The notes under the pieces were generated by a model that saw nothing but the letters and a program-made list of their open reading frames with translations, ran no database searches and was not told the DNA's origin. Positions 22,791 to 32,454 of a stretch of 64,000 nucleotides of DNA are shown here, in pieces (positions within the stretch are counted from its first letter, which is position 1; every line of letters starts with the position of its first letter). Position numbers and translations under genes: made by a program. The stretch lies in NCBI GenBank assembly GCA_902806575.1, contig CADCXD010000011.1:1612001-1676000 (forward strand), written 5' to 3'. The stretch comes from Jackrogersella multiformis (taxonomy: Eukaryota; Ascomycota; Sordariomycetes; Xylariales; Hypoxylaceae).

Positions 22791-23149
22791 GTTGTAGACT
22801 TCCACAAAGAGAGGGCCTAGATAGATTATGAGTTGACACCTCGCACGAGTGTGTTGGGGCTTGACTGAGATGATATTTAAGGGGTATAAATATTCCTCAA
22901 TATAAAGTACCGCATCTGACTGAAGACCTTCTTCGCCTATGTCTGACTGAGATCCTTTTTAGACTTGACAGACTCACGCCCTAGTAGTGGGTCTGCTTAT
23001 GTGACCCAGGTATCTAGGTAAAATTGGCCACTCATCGACGAGATTCGAGATCCACTCTTGGCGCCCTTTATCAGATTTATTCGCAGAGCTTCTTCTTCAT
23101 TCTTCTGCAAATATAAAATTGATCAATAATGCAACGTCGCTCGAATATC
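22791..23149. other. intergenic, no gene seen
   Basis: About 360 bases between the AlaX start and the VPS28 stop; nothing notable. Confidence 0.5.
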
Positions 23150-23972
23150 TCAACTAAGGGTGTTCTTGAACCCTAAGTACGCAGAATTCATATCCAGCTC
23201 CAGCTCCCTCGCCTGCTGTTCGCTCAATTCTTCAGTCGCCTTCATTTGATTTAATGTGATCAGCCACTGTACAATCTTTCCGCGATTCTCGAAGTCTCGA
23301 TCTGTGACTTTGTTGACGCTCTGGATGACATCAGTGAGGAGAGGATGTAGCTGGTCTTTTGCTAGAAGTCCGAGACGTAGGGCATCCAAGAAAGTAATGA
23401 ATTCCTGTGTCGCTTCGAGAATGAGGGCCCCGGATTTATTACTTCCTGATGCCGATGGTTGGGCTGCACCTGTTGATGCGGTGATGGCAGTAGATGGCAT
23501 TCCCACTCTCAGCCGCTCCGTTGCTCTGGGGACTTCAAGCTATGAGGATGTAATTAGTCGGCGTTGATCGGGAGAGATAGTAGATTGTCTTACATCCCAC
23601 TCGGCCTTGAATTCTTCTAAGCCCACAAATGCTTTAGCCACTGTCTCGTCCCTTAAGATAGACTTATATTGCTTTAGAGATCGCTCGCAGATCTCTGTAT
23701 AATCAGATTCGGGGATGGCATCTTTGAGAAATGCCCTTTCCAGCTCGTCTAATGTAATAATGATAGAAAAGATCTCGGCAAGAGAGTCTTGTAGGTCTCT
23801 CTCAGCACGGGTTTCTGTTAACTTCACTTCCTATCAAGGCATAAGTATGAGTTCATGAATTACATAGCAGAGGCGACCGGTGACATACCTCATCTAGATT
23901 TATTGTAGCTGAGAGGGTGGTATTTGGGACATAGCTATGAGGCGTTGGGGCATAAGCCTGTCGTGGATTCAT
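23150..23972 (-). CDS. VPS28: ESCRT-I subunit VPS28
   Basis: Three exons, 23972-23889, 23830-23594 and 23539-23150, all join in phase 0 and give 236 residues. VPS28 is a core part of ESCRT-I, which sorts ubiquitinated cargo into multivesicular bodies. The N-terminal domain reads NLDEEVKLTETRAERDLQDSLAEIFSIIITLDELERAFLKD, the classic VPS28 start. The C-terminal four-helix domain, which docks ESCRT-II, runs from ATQEFITFLDALRL to LDMNSAYLGF. A short Ala/Ser linker joins them. The length is close to that of the yeast protein. NOC2 diverges from it with only 388 bases between start codons, so a shared promoter is likely. Confidence 0.93.
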
Positions 23973-24360
23973 ATTGTACGAGCTTATAGAGGGTATTTGA
24001 TGAAGGTTGAGTTGATAATGAGAAGTAACAAGTTCTTGATAGGTAACTGTAACTTATAGGTATTAGGTATTAATAGGTAGTAGGCAGTAGGTAAATGAAG
24101 GTGACAATTGATTGGTCCCACCTTTTACAATTACACTAGTGTAGTGTAGAGGTTGCCGAATTCTTAAGTAATCGAGAAACTATAACTGTATTTGGTTTAG
24201 TGCAAGAAACTTCGATAAGAGGACCCCGCGATAAGCTTATCCAAAAAAAATTGGTCCTTCTTTGCGGCAATCGTACTTCTTGAAATTTTTATTTTTCTAC
24301 CATGTTCATACCACGAAATCCTACACCAACATTGTCGCAACCTCGTCAACAACTTTCACG
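23973..24360. promoter_or_regulatory. divergent promoter of VPS28 and NOC2
   Basis: 388 bases separate the two start codons. The region is AT-rich, with an A-run just upstream of NOC2 at about 24243. No specific factor site is claimed. Confidence 0.45.
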
Positions 24361-26691
24361 ATGGCCGGCGCAAAGAAGAATTTCAAGGCGACCAAGAAAT
24401 TTGAGAAGAAGCACCTAAAAGGTGTTTTGGATCAGCGAAAAACCACCTCGAAAATAAAGCAGAGACAGCAGCTCAAGACTAAGAAGAACGTCAAAAAGTC
24501 TAAGGATGCTGAGTTCTACAAGGGAGGCGATGATGCTGAGAATTCTAACAAGACAAATGGCACTAAACGAACATCCAATGTCAATGATATGAGTGTCGAT
24601 GACTTCTTCGGGGGCGGCTTCGAGATTATCGAGAAGTCACAAGCAACCAAGAAAACATCCAAGAAGCTAGGAAAACGCAAGCGTGATGAGCCCAACGAGG
24701 ATGAAGTCGCATCGGACGAGGGTAGCGATCTAGAGATCGCCGACGAAGTACCAATAGCAAGCGGCAGTGAAGCTTCCGACAATGAAGGTGACGGGGACGT
24801 CGGCATGAGCAAAAGTGCAATGGACGCACTTGCTGAGGAGGATCCCGAATTTTATAATTTCTTGAAAGAGAACGACCCCGAGGTATTGGAGTTCGACGAT
24901 GCCGACCTAGCTGAGGTCGACGAGCTAAGCGTCAGCGAGGAAGAAGACCAGCCAAAGAAAAAGAGAAAGAAGGATAAGAAGCAAGGGAAAGCGGTCGATC
25001 CGGATGAAGAGGTTACAGCGGACAACGAGTTGACCCAAGCCATGGTTGCGCGTTGGAAAGCAGCAATTTCGGACAGGAAATCACTCAAAGCTACGAGGCA
25101 AATCGTCCTAGCTTTCCGATCTGCTGCGCACTTGAATGAGGATGACGAAGACGCGGGGAGAAAGCAACCATACAAGATATCGAGCCCAGAAGTATTCCAC
25201 GACATCCTCATGGTTGCTCTGAAGCAGATTCCCGACGTCCTTCAGCATCATGTCCCCATCAAGGAATCTTCGTCTGGGAAAGTCCATGTCCCGACAGACT
25301 CTAAGAAGTTTAAGAACCTTTCAAACCTTCTTAAGTCCTACATATCCGCCATCTTATACCTCCTCGGCACACTCTCAGATGACGCTACGCTCAAGTTGAC
25401 ATTATCTGCTATTACGCCCCTTATCCCCTATCTTCTGAGTTTCCGAAAGCTACTGAAAACCCTAATCAAAACTGTCGTTGGATTCTGGTGTCAATCTACA
25501 AGCAGTGATTCGACCCGAATTACTGCTTTCTTGGTTCTTCGACGACTAACCGTCGTTGGTGACAAGGGCATCAGAGAAGCTGTCTTAAAGGCAACTTATC
25601 AAGGCTTAATTGCAGGATCTCGTGTGACAAACGTCAACACGGTACAGGGAATTAACCTGATGAAGAATTCAGCTGCTGAGTTATGGGGGTTGGATCAAGA
25701 CATTGGTTATACAACGGCTTTTGCTTTCATCCGCCAACTTGCCATGCATCTCCGCAATAGCATCGTCCATAACCAGAACGACTCGTATAGGAAAGTCTAC
25801 AACTGGCAGTATATCCACTCCTTGGACTTCTGGTCATGCGTATTGTCGGAGCATTGCAGTCCGCTGAAAGAGGCGGAGGCGGGTAAGGAATCTCAGCTCA
25901 AGCTGTTGATCTATCCCCTCGTCCAAGTCACGCTTGGGGCTATGCGTCTGATACCGACTGCAACGTACTTCCCCCTCCGATTCCACATGATACGGTCACT
26001 TCTTCGTGTCTCGAGGTCAACTGGAACTTATATTCCACTGGCATCTGCCCTGATAGAAGTCTTGAACTCTGCAGAAATAAGAAAGTCACCCAAGCCGTCG
26101 ACTATTAAGCCTCTCGACTTCCACATTGCCTACAAGGCACCCAAATCGTATCTACGAACACGAGTCTACCAGGACGGAGTAGTAGAGCAAGTAGTCGAAC
26201 TATTCTCGGAATATTTCGTTCTGTGGTCTACGAACATTGCATTCCCTGAATTTGCCCTGCCTGTCATCATCATGCTTAAGCGATGGCTCAAGCAGTCGCG
26301 TAAGAAGATAGTTGGCAACAACAACAGCAAGGTGCGCGCCGGCCTTGTTCTACTTGTCCAGAAGCTCGAGGCGAATGCGAAGTTCATCGAGGGCAAGCGG
26401 GCTAAGGTAGATTTCGCACCCAAAGATCGGGCGCAGGTTGATGCCTTCCTGAAAGACTTTGAGTGGGAAAACACGCCAGTCGGCGCGTACGTCGTCGCGC
26501 AGAGAAAGGCGGGGGCCGAGAAGGCCAAGATGCTGGAGCAAGCTAGGAAAGAGGATGAGCGCAAGCGAAAGGAAGAAGAGCAAGAGGCACTCGAGGAGAA
26601 CGCTGCTAAATTGGACGATGACGAAATGGAGGAATTCAGCGACGAGATTGAAGAAGACGAGGGCTCTTCCGACGAAGATGACGACGAGTGA
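24361..26691 (+). CDS. NOC2: nucleolar complex protein NOC2
   Basis: Single exon, 776 residues from ATG at 24361; the open frame runs upstream to a TTG at 24262. NOC2 pairs with NOC1 and NOC3 to drive maturation and export of pre-60S ribosomes. The first 70 residues are Lys-rich (nucleolar targeting), followed by acidic stretches and SVDDFFGGGFEIIEK. The conserved core spans about residues 230-690. It contains YNWQYIHSLDFWSCVLSEH and YPLVQVTLGAMRLIPTATYF, then PLRFHMIRSLLRVSRSTGTYIPL cut across two helices, which is diagnostic for NOC2. The C-terminus is a Lys/Glu coiled stretch ending in an acidic run. Confidence 0.93.
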   Translation: MAGAKKNFKATKKFEKKHLKGVLDQRKTTSKIKQRQQLKTKKNVKKSKDAEFYKGGDDAENSNKTNGTKRTSNVNDMSVDDFFGGGFEIIEKSQATKKTSKKLGKRKRDEPNEDEVASDEGSDLEIADEVPIASGSEASDNEGDGDVGMSKSAMDALAEEDPEFYNFLKENDPEVLEFDDADLAEVDELSVSEEEDQPKKKRKKDKKQGKAVDPDEEVTADNELTQAMVARWKAAISDRKSLKATRQIVLAFRSAAHLNEDDEDAGRKQPYKISSPEVFHDILMVALKQIPDVLQHHVPIKESSSGKVHVPTDSKKFKNLSNLLKSYISAILYLLGTLSDDATLKLTLSAITPLIPYLLSFRKLLKTLIKTVVGFWCQSTSSDSTRITAFLVLRRLTVVGDKGIREAVLKATYQGLIAGSRVTNVNTVQGINLMKNSAAELWGLDQDIGYTTAFAFIRQLAMHLRNSIVHNQNDSYRKVYNWQYIHSLDFWSCVLSEHCSPLKEAEAGKESQLKLLIYPLVQVTLGAMRLIPTATYFPLRFHMIRSLLRVSRSTGTYIPLASALIEVLNSAEIRKSPKPSTIKPLDFHIAYKAPKSYLRTRVYQDGVVEQVVELFSEYFVLWSTNIAFPEFALPVIIMLKRWLKQSRKKIVGNNNSKVRAGLVLLVQKLEANAKFIEGKRAKVDFAPKDRAQVDAFLKDFEWENTPVGAYVVAQRKAGAEKAKMLEQARKEDERKRKEEEQEALEENAAKLDDDEMEEFSDEIEEDEGSSDEDDDE

Positions 26692-27293
26692 TATTGAGTG
26701 TTTAGAGAAAATTGTACTACTTGGCAGAATGGTTAATGAATTCGGAATTTCGCGTCGCCGCGCGAGATAATCGACCCTAGGTTCTTTCGTCTTGTCTCTC
26801 GAGATACCCAATAATAGTACCTCCATGCAGTCAGTGCCCGATCTAAGATAGACGTTGTCTAGGACTTATTCGAATTTTCGTGATTATTCTAAGTATTAGG
26901 ATCCAGGCTATCGACGACATATTAATAAGTAAAGCTCAACCGTGATATCCACGAAGCATAGGAGTTGTCCAGGTAGTCAGTTGCATTCCTATCAATTGTT
27001 ATCGTGCCTCAAAGTCCCATGATTTTTGAGGCCTATCCATTATAGGATAATCTCCTGTCACGAATCATAATTAAATCTGGAAGGGTTGTGCCTTCTGATT
27101 TGCTATCACTTCTTGGACTCATGCATGCTTATGTGTTGTACAATAGCATTCCAACGTATCGACGGCTGCATATTTGGTATCTTGCAAAAGTGGTATATAC
27201 AGGCACTCAGAACTCCAGCAGCCGGTTAAAATGATTCATACGAATTGGCATTCGACAGCCCCTTGGAAACAGGGAGAAACACTTCAGAGGAGC
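26692..27293. other. intergenic between convergent genes
   Basis: About 600 bases between the NOC2 and chitinase 3' ends. A short frame at 27174-27374 overlaps the last chitinase exon antisense and is not supported. Confidence 0.5.
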
Positions 27294-28824
27294 TTACAAC
27301 GTAGCCAAACCGGCCTGCATGGCCTTGGTGTAAGTCCAACTCGCGTCGTCCTCGCCCAAGCTCCACGCCACTAAAAAAAAAAAAAACAGAATCGTCAGCA
27401 TTTTACTTTCCTTCTCATCATAGGGTTCCAGAAGCAATTAAAGCAGTTTAAACGAAACGAGTTACAGATGGATAAGAGGGGATGACTTACTAACGCCACC
27501 AAGCCCGCGAGCCTTAACGATCTTCTCGAACTTCTGCGCGATGAACTCGGGCGTGTCCCAAGTCCAGAAGTAGCTGGTCGCGCTGTCCCAGAACCACTGG
27601 CCGCCCTGCTCGGTGTCGGCCTGGCCGCTGGACAGCACCGGCGGCGCCTCCTGAAAGGTCACGGCGCCGGACTTGCCGGTATCTTTGCCGTCCGCGTCCT
27701 CGAGCTCGACCGTCGCGCACCCCACCGGCTGCGCGCATTGCCCTGCCGTCTGGAAGTACTTCGCGTAGAAGGCGAAGCCGAGGTTCATCTTCGCCGCCTC
27801 CATCCCCAGCGAGAGGTACTTGTCGACGGTGGCCAGGGAGCCCTTGACGGAGCTGTGGTGGGAGGTTGTGGTGTCGCGTCTTTAAGGCGGGAAGTGGTTA
27901 GCTGATTAGCACGTGGTGAGAGGATGGATATGCGAAGCATTGTTTACCTGTTCATAAGATCGTATGTCATAACCTTGATATCTCTGGTTAGCCCTTATCC
28001 CCGAAGAACGTTGAAGGAGGTATTGAGACTCACATTGACCACGTCGACAGCAGCGCTGATCTTGGGGACTTGCTCGGAGGTGAAAGCAATCATGTCCACC
28101 TCACGCCCAGGGACGGCGATGGAGAGCTCCTTGTCGCCGATCGCGGACTTGATCTCTTGCAGGAGCAAGGCGTAGTTTGCGATCTCGTCGGTCTTGCCAG
28201 AGTTGGGGTTCTGCTTGTAATCATCGCCGTTTCCTCCGGGGTATTCCCAGTCGATATCTAAAAGCCCGGCTTCGGTTAGTATCTGGCGGGAAACGGGGTT
28301 TCCGTTGATCGACGAGGGGTTACGCACCGACACAGTCGTACCCAAGGCTGTCGAGGGTCGAGGCAATGTTCTTCGCGTATAGCTTCCTCGAGGCGTCGTC
28401 CTTCTGGCCGACGGAGAACCCAGCAGTGTCTGCCCACCCTCCAACCGCCATGCCTTTAATAAAAGAGTTAGCGACTTGCTTTTGAAAGCGAGTTAGGTGC
28501 TTCAGGCATGTCGAGAAGAATAACTCCTTAGTCAACCGAATTGTAAATTTCAGACTCCCAAGACGGGGATATCTCTTGATGCCACATACATATCTTAGTA
28601 CCGTCGGCGAACTGGCTACGAAGGGTAGACAAGTCCACGAAGGGGGTGTAGGTGCCGGGCGGGGAGCTTGTGAAAAGCGTCGAGCTTGCAAACGAGGTGT
28701 ACACGTGTGTTACTCCGGCCATCTGTTCCTTGCTGGGAGAGGCAGGATGCCACTGGTCATAGTACACGCCAAGTCGCGGTGCTGCCGCCGCCGCCACCGC
28801 CGCTACAGCTGGAGAGATATACAT
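27294..28824 (-). CDS. GH18 chitinase
   Basis: Six exons: 28824-28590, 28453-28328, 28257-28034, 27973-27948 (26 nt), 27879-27491 and 27370-27294. Every junction keeps phase, giving 358 residues. GH18 enzymes hydrolyse chitin by substrate-assisted catalysis. Splicing rebuilds the catalytic motif DCVDIDWE (DxxDxDxE) across the exon 2/3 join, with E125 as general acid. Other family marks are GVYYDQW at the first strand, AVGGWAD, VMTYDLMNRRD (across two joins) and GLGGVMAWSLGEDD at the last strand. No chitin-binding module is seen. The N-terminus (MYISPAVAAVAAAAAP) is a short hydrophobic stretch, not a convincing signal peptide. An extra 5' exon or an intracellular enzyme is possible. Confidence 0.88.
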
Positions 28825-30777
28825 ATTGGAATTAAATACCTGAATCCAATGGTGAAATATTGTTTAGCAGGTAAGTCGCAGAGATCCCAGTCGATGAAGA
28901 CGAAAACTACAGCTACTTCTCAGCAGCACCTGGTGGTTCTCCGTCGGCCATATTTATGTTTAAGACCTCCCACACACTGGAATGAGGTGTAACGTTGAGA
29001 AAGCTATAATCTCCACTGTAACCCCTAATAATATCGTGCAGCTACATTCTGGATTGGGTAGTTCAACTAGGTAACTACCTCCTGAGCCTCATTTCATTCC
29101 TTCAGGAAATGTTTTGCATATGCAACATCCGGATGACGCTCGCCAGCCAACGAGCTTTGACGCCAGCCACTTGACGATAACCCGGCTCTGCACACGGTGT
29201 TGTATATGAAACATACACCCGCAATGTCAACTTATGCGGAGCAAAAACGGGAGAGATTACATACGCATAGATGTCATGAAGACAGAATACATAATATTCT
29301 TCATCAATATCTAATAATTACCTACCTAGGTAATTAAGGAGTCCAGAGGCAGCACTACAGCTAAAGTGGGCCACTTATTGCCGGACTTCCTATTAAGGAA
29401 AGTCGGTATCAACGTTACCCCAGGTTCTCAAGGGATAGGGCGCCAGTAAAGCCGACGACGCAGCAACATACTGTGAATCTGAAACAAAAAAGAGCCGAAT
29501 TCCTCGTGAGGCTGTGAGGGAGCCGCTGTATTGGATGGGATAGGATGACAGGATGATAGTTACCTGTCACATTACATCACAGATCTCGGTAGTGATCATC
29601 GGTAGCAGTTCATCTGAGAGTCGCTTAATCGTGCCATCTTAAAATCCTCGATAAGGTTATGATTAGCTATCATCGGTTCTAATTCATGTGATAAGAAATG
29701 TTCACAAGCAACTTATCAATGTGTTTTACTACTTTTAGTAGGTATGTTATCCCTATAATGGTATATACGCGTATGAAATCCTTAAAAGATCAAATATTGG
29801 TACTCGGTTCCCAGTTAGCTAATTAAAGCGCAGTACCCGCTAGGGCATAAGGCGAAGTTTGCTTAACCATACCTAGGTATATATATAAATGGTACGTCAT
29901 GTTTAAATAAATAAAGCGTAGCAACTTCAGTAACTTTATAAATAGGTAGGTCTGTAAATTCCTTTATAACCAACCGACTAGGTACCTAACCAACCAACAC
30001 TTTAAGATAAAAGACCAGGTTAACCTGGTATGATCAGAATTTACCTACCTAGGTATGGAATTGAATGTGACTTTTACTCAAGTTAAGCATAATGTTTAAA
30101 ATCTAATTAAAGGTACGCATCGAACTTCTTTATCCTCTATTCCCCACTCCATGTCAGGGGGGTTCGTATATCTCGTACTCGAGGGCATAATCTACCTAGG
30201 TACCTAGGGTACATACCTATTATCAGGGCATCGCATGCTGGATGAAGACATACTCCACGGTGAGCCTCCAGATCTTCAGCCCTATAAAACCTTGCCAGCT
30301 CGGGTGTGGTTGAGATAATAAACTAGACCTAGATTTTTACTAATGTCAGGTCAGATTCTACTTTATAAGTTAATGCACAATCAGCTCCGGCACGAATAGG
30401 ACGAATACTATCATCGTTGCGCTTAGGCAGTCTAGGCGGTCTCAACAGTCTCGCTCATTTTCGTATGTCTCCACCAGTTGGCAGCCAGGTAAATAACTGT
30501 ATGAGGTAAGGAAAAGCACCCCGCCCTGCGGCGCAGTCCAATATCTTCAATGTATACCCAGGTACGTTATGTGAAGCCAACAGCGTAATTCCGAGAAAAA
30601 ACATGTCTGATCTTCCTTATTTTTACTATTAATACAGTGATTTTCCCTTGGGGGCGGTCGTAAATAACTACCTAGGTATTTAATTTATTTAGCATTAATT
30701 GAACCAACATCTAACCAACAACCATTATCCGAGAAACTCCGGTACTAGAATATTAACAGTTTGATAAAATATTAGTT
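28825..30777. other. long intergenic region, no gene seen
   Basis: About 1.95 kb, AT-rich, with at least five TACCTAGGTA palindromes (about 29320, 29870, 30045, 30193, 30670). Nothing coding was found on either strand. Confidence 0.5.
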
Positions 30778-31761
30778 ATGGCGTCATCAAAAGAGTTGTC
30801 AAAGGAGGAAGAAGCAAAGGGCGAGCAGCTCCCCGCCTACGAAGAATTCGCCAGCACATCATCTTCTTTCCACGCCCCTGAAACTCACGCGCCAGCCTAC
30901 GGGCCAACTGTGGACGCCCCTTTTAATTTCCCTTCCGACAGCCACCTTCCGGCGTACTCAGCAACGTCGGAGACCGTCGTGAAACGCCCAATCGCCATCC
31001 CCCAGATCAGCGTCGATCCCAAAGCTCCTTTCCTCGACGCCTATTCGGAGATCCTACTGCGCCATGGCGTCACGGAAGAGACCTGGGCCGGCTTCTTGAA
31101 GACGCTGTCGGGCTTCCTGGCCGCGACGGTCTCGGACCAGGCCGTCAGCCACGCGGGGCAGATGGCGCGGCACGTTGGCGAGGTGCCCAAGCGCTTCGGC
31201 AAGGAGACCCTCGCTCACGCCAAGGCGACCGGCCGGTCCATCGCCGACAGCGCGCGCAAGGGGAACTTCATCGGCGCCGCCACGCACACCATCCTAGGCG
31301 GCATGGTAGCGCTGCCGTTGGCGACGGCCGTCCGCGTCATCGGCGCCGCCATGACGCTCCCGTTCGCGGCCGTGAGCGCCGCCGTCGAGGACCCCAAGAC
31401 GCCCAAGGAGCGCGCCGCGGCGTACGCCGCCGCCGCCAACGTCAAGTGGCTGCACCGGCGCGGCCTCGAGGCCCGCCTGCTGGAGACCGCGGAGCTGGGC
31501 CCGGCCTTGGGCCTGTCGGTGGACGAGCTGCTGCACTCCGCGCGCACGGCTAAGGACGCGGGCGCCGAGGCGCAGCTAGTTGCGCTGGGGACGCATATTT
31601 CCAAGCTGGAGGTACGCACGCCTGCGACGCTGGAGTTGGGCGCTGTCACGCTCTGGCTGGTGATCACACAGAACCCCGTGGATGACGAGGGCGACACGGT
31701 TAGTGAGAGGGGGAAGGGGAAGAGCAAGGAGCAGATAAACCAGGCGTACTGGGGGGAGTAG
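30778..31761 (+). CDS. orphan protein with PAY motifs
   Basis: Single exon, 327 residues, not recognised. The N-terminal 75 residues are acidic and disordered, with three PAY motifs (LPAYEEF, APAYGPT, LPAYSAT); the LPxY form resembles PY motifs read by WW domains. A helical domain follows from about residue 83 (PFLDAYSEILLRHGVTEETWAGFLKTL). A Gly/Ala-rich hydrophobic stretch (ILGGMVALPLATAVRVIGAA, about 171-200) could be a membrane hairpin. After it come an Ala-rich helix with KTPKERAAAYAAAANVKWLHRRGLEARLLE and a conserved-looking tail. The body is GC-rich with strong codon bias, so it is almost certainly translated. A membrane-associated adaptor is one guess; no function is claimed. Confidence 0.75.
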   Translation: MASSKELSKEEEAKGEQLPAYEEFASTSSSFHAPETHAPAYGPTVDAPFNFPSDSHLPAYSATSETVVKRPIAIPQISVDPKAPFLDAYSEILLRHGVTEETWAGFLKTLSGFLAATVSDQAVSHAGQMARHVGEVPKRFGKETLAHAKATGRSIADSARKGNFIGAATHTILGGMVALPLATAVRVIGAAMTLPFAAVSAAVEDPKTPKERAAAYAAAANVKWLHRRGLEARLLETAELGPALGLSVDELLHSARTAKDAGAEAQLVALGTHISKLEVRTPATLELGAVTLWLVITQNPVDDEGDTVSERGKGKSKEQINQAYWGE

Positions 31762-32454
31762 CGAGACCCCGTGTACCTAGGTAGATTGGTTGAAAGGAGA
31801 TACCTTTCAGATGTAGGTAATATAGGTTCTTGGTGGAACTGGGGCGCCCTGTTGGCTCACTCGCTCCGTTACGGCCAGCTTTACTTAACCTGTCACCTGT
31901 CCCTATATTCGTTCCGTTATAACCCCGTCCATACATTGTACGGGCCCCCTTACCACATCCGTTACTGGGCAACTTTTTACATCCGTCCATACATTACATC
32001 TGCTCCGGTATTATTCCTGTTCTTACACCCATTCTTACATTATAACCCACCCGTAGTATCCCCCGGCTGTTACCAAACCCCTTGTCACATTATTATACCC
32101 GCTCCGTACATCCGTTCTGTTACCACACCCAACTCTTACTCCCGCTCCGTTGCTACACCCGTCCATCCCTAGGTATATTACACCGGTTCAACCACAGAGT
32201 TAACGCAAATAAATAACATTCCTCAAATGAAGTTATGATAAATATTTTCTATACTTTTTATTATAATCAAGTAAGCGACTTTTAAAATTACATAATCAGC
32301 CTGACTAATTTCCTTAAAATACCTAGGTAACTGATGTATTTAATAAATGCAATAAATTCATCCGCTTTAATAACGTTCCTACTCGGATATGCCTAAGAAA
32401 CCCCCATGCCCGACATAATAACCCTCGATATGCTCGGGCATTAATATGGCAGGT
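31762..32454. other. intergenic, mostly a pyrimidine-rich repeat tract
   Basis: About 690 bases. After the palindrome near 31771 comes the C+T-rich degenerate tract at 31850-32168, listed separately. The rest is AT-rich, with nothing coding. Confidence 0.5.
31850..32168 (+). repeat. degenerate C+T-rich repeat tract
   Basis: About 320 bases in which words such as CCGTTA, CCGTCCATACA, GCTCCGT and TACACCC recur at irregular spacing. The plus strand has very few purine runs. It reads open in one frame (31771-32172) as a Tyr/Pro/His-rich string, which I take as a by-product of the composition, not a gene. Confidence 0.55.

Noticed and set aside
27174..27374. 66-codon plus frame near the chitinase 3' end
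   Set aside because: It is antisense to the last chitinase exon, which is needed to complete the conserved AWSLGEDD strand.
31771..32172. 133-codon Tyr/Pro-rich frame
   Set aside because: It follows entirely from the C+T-rich repeat tract and has no codon bias or domain.
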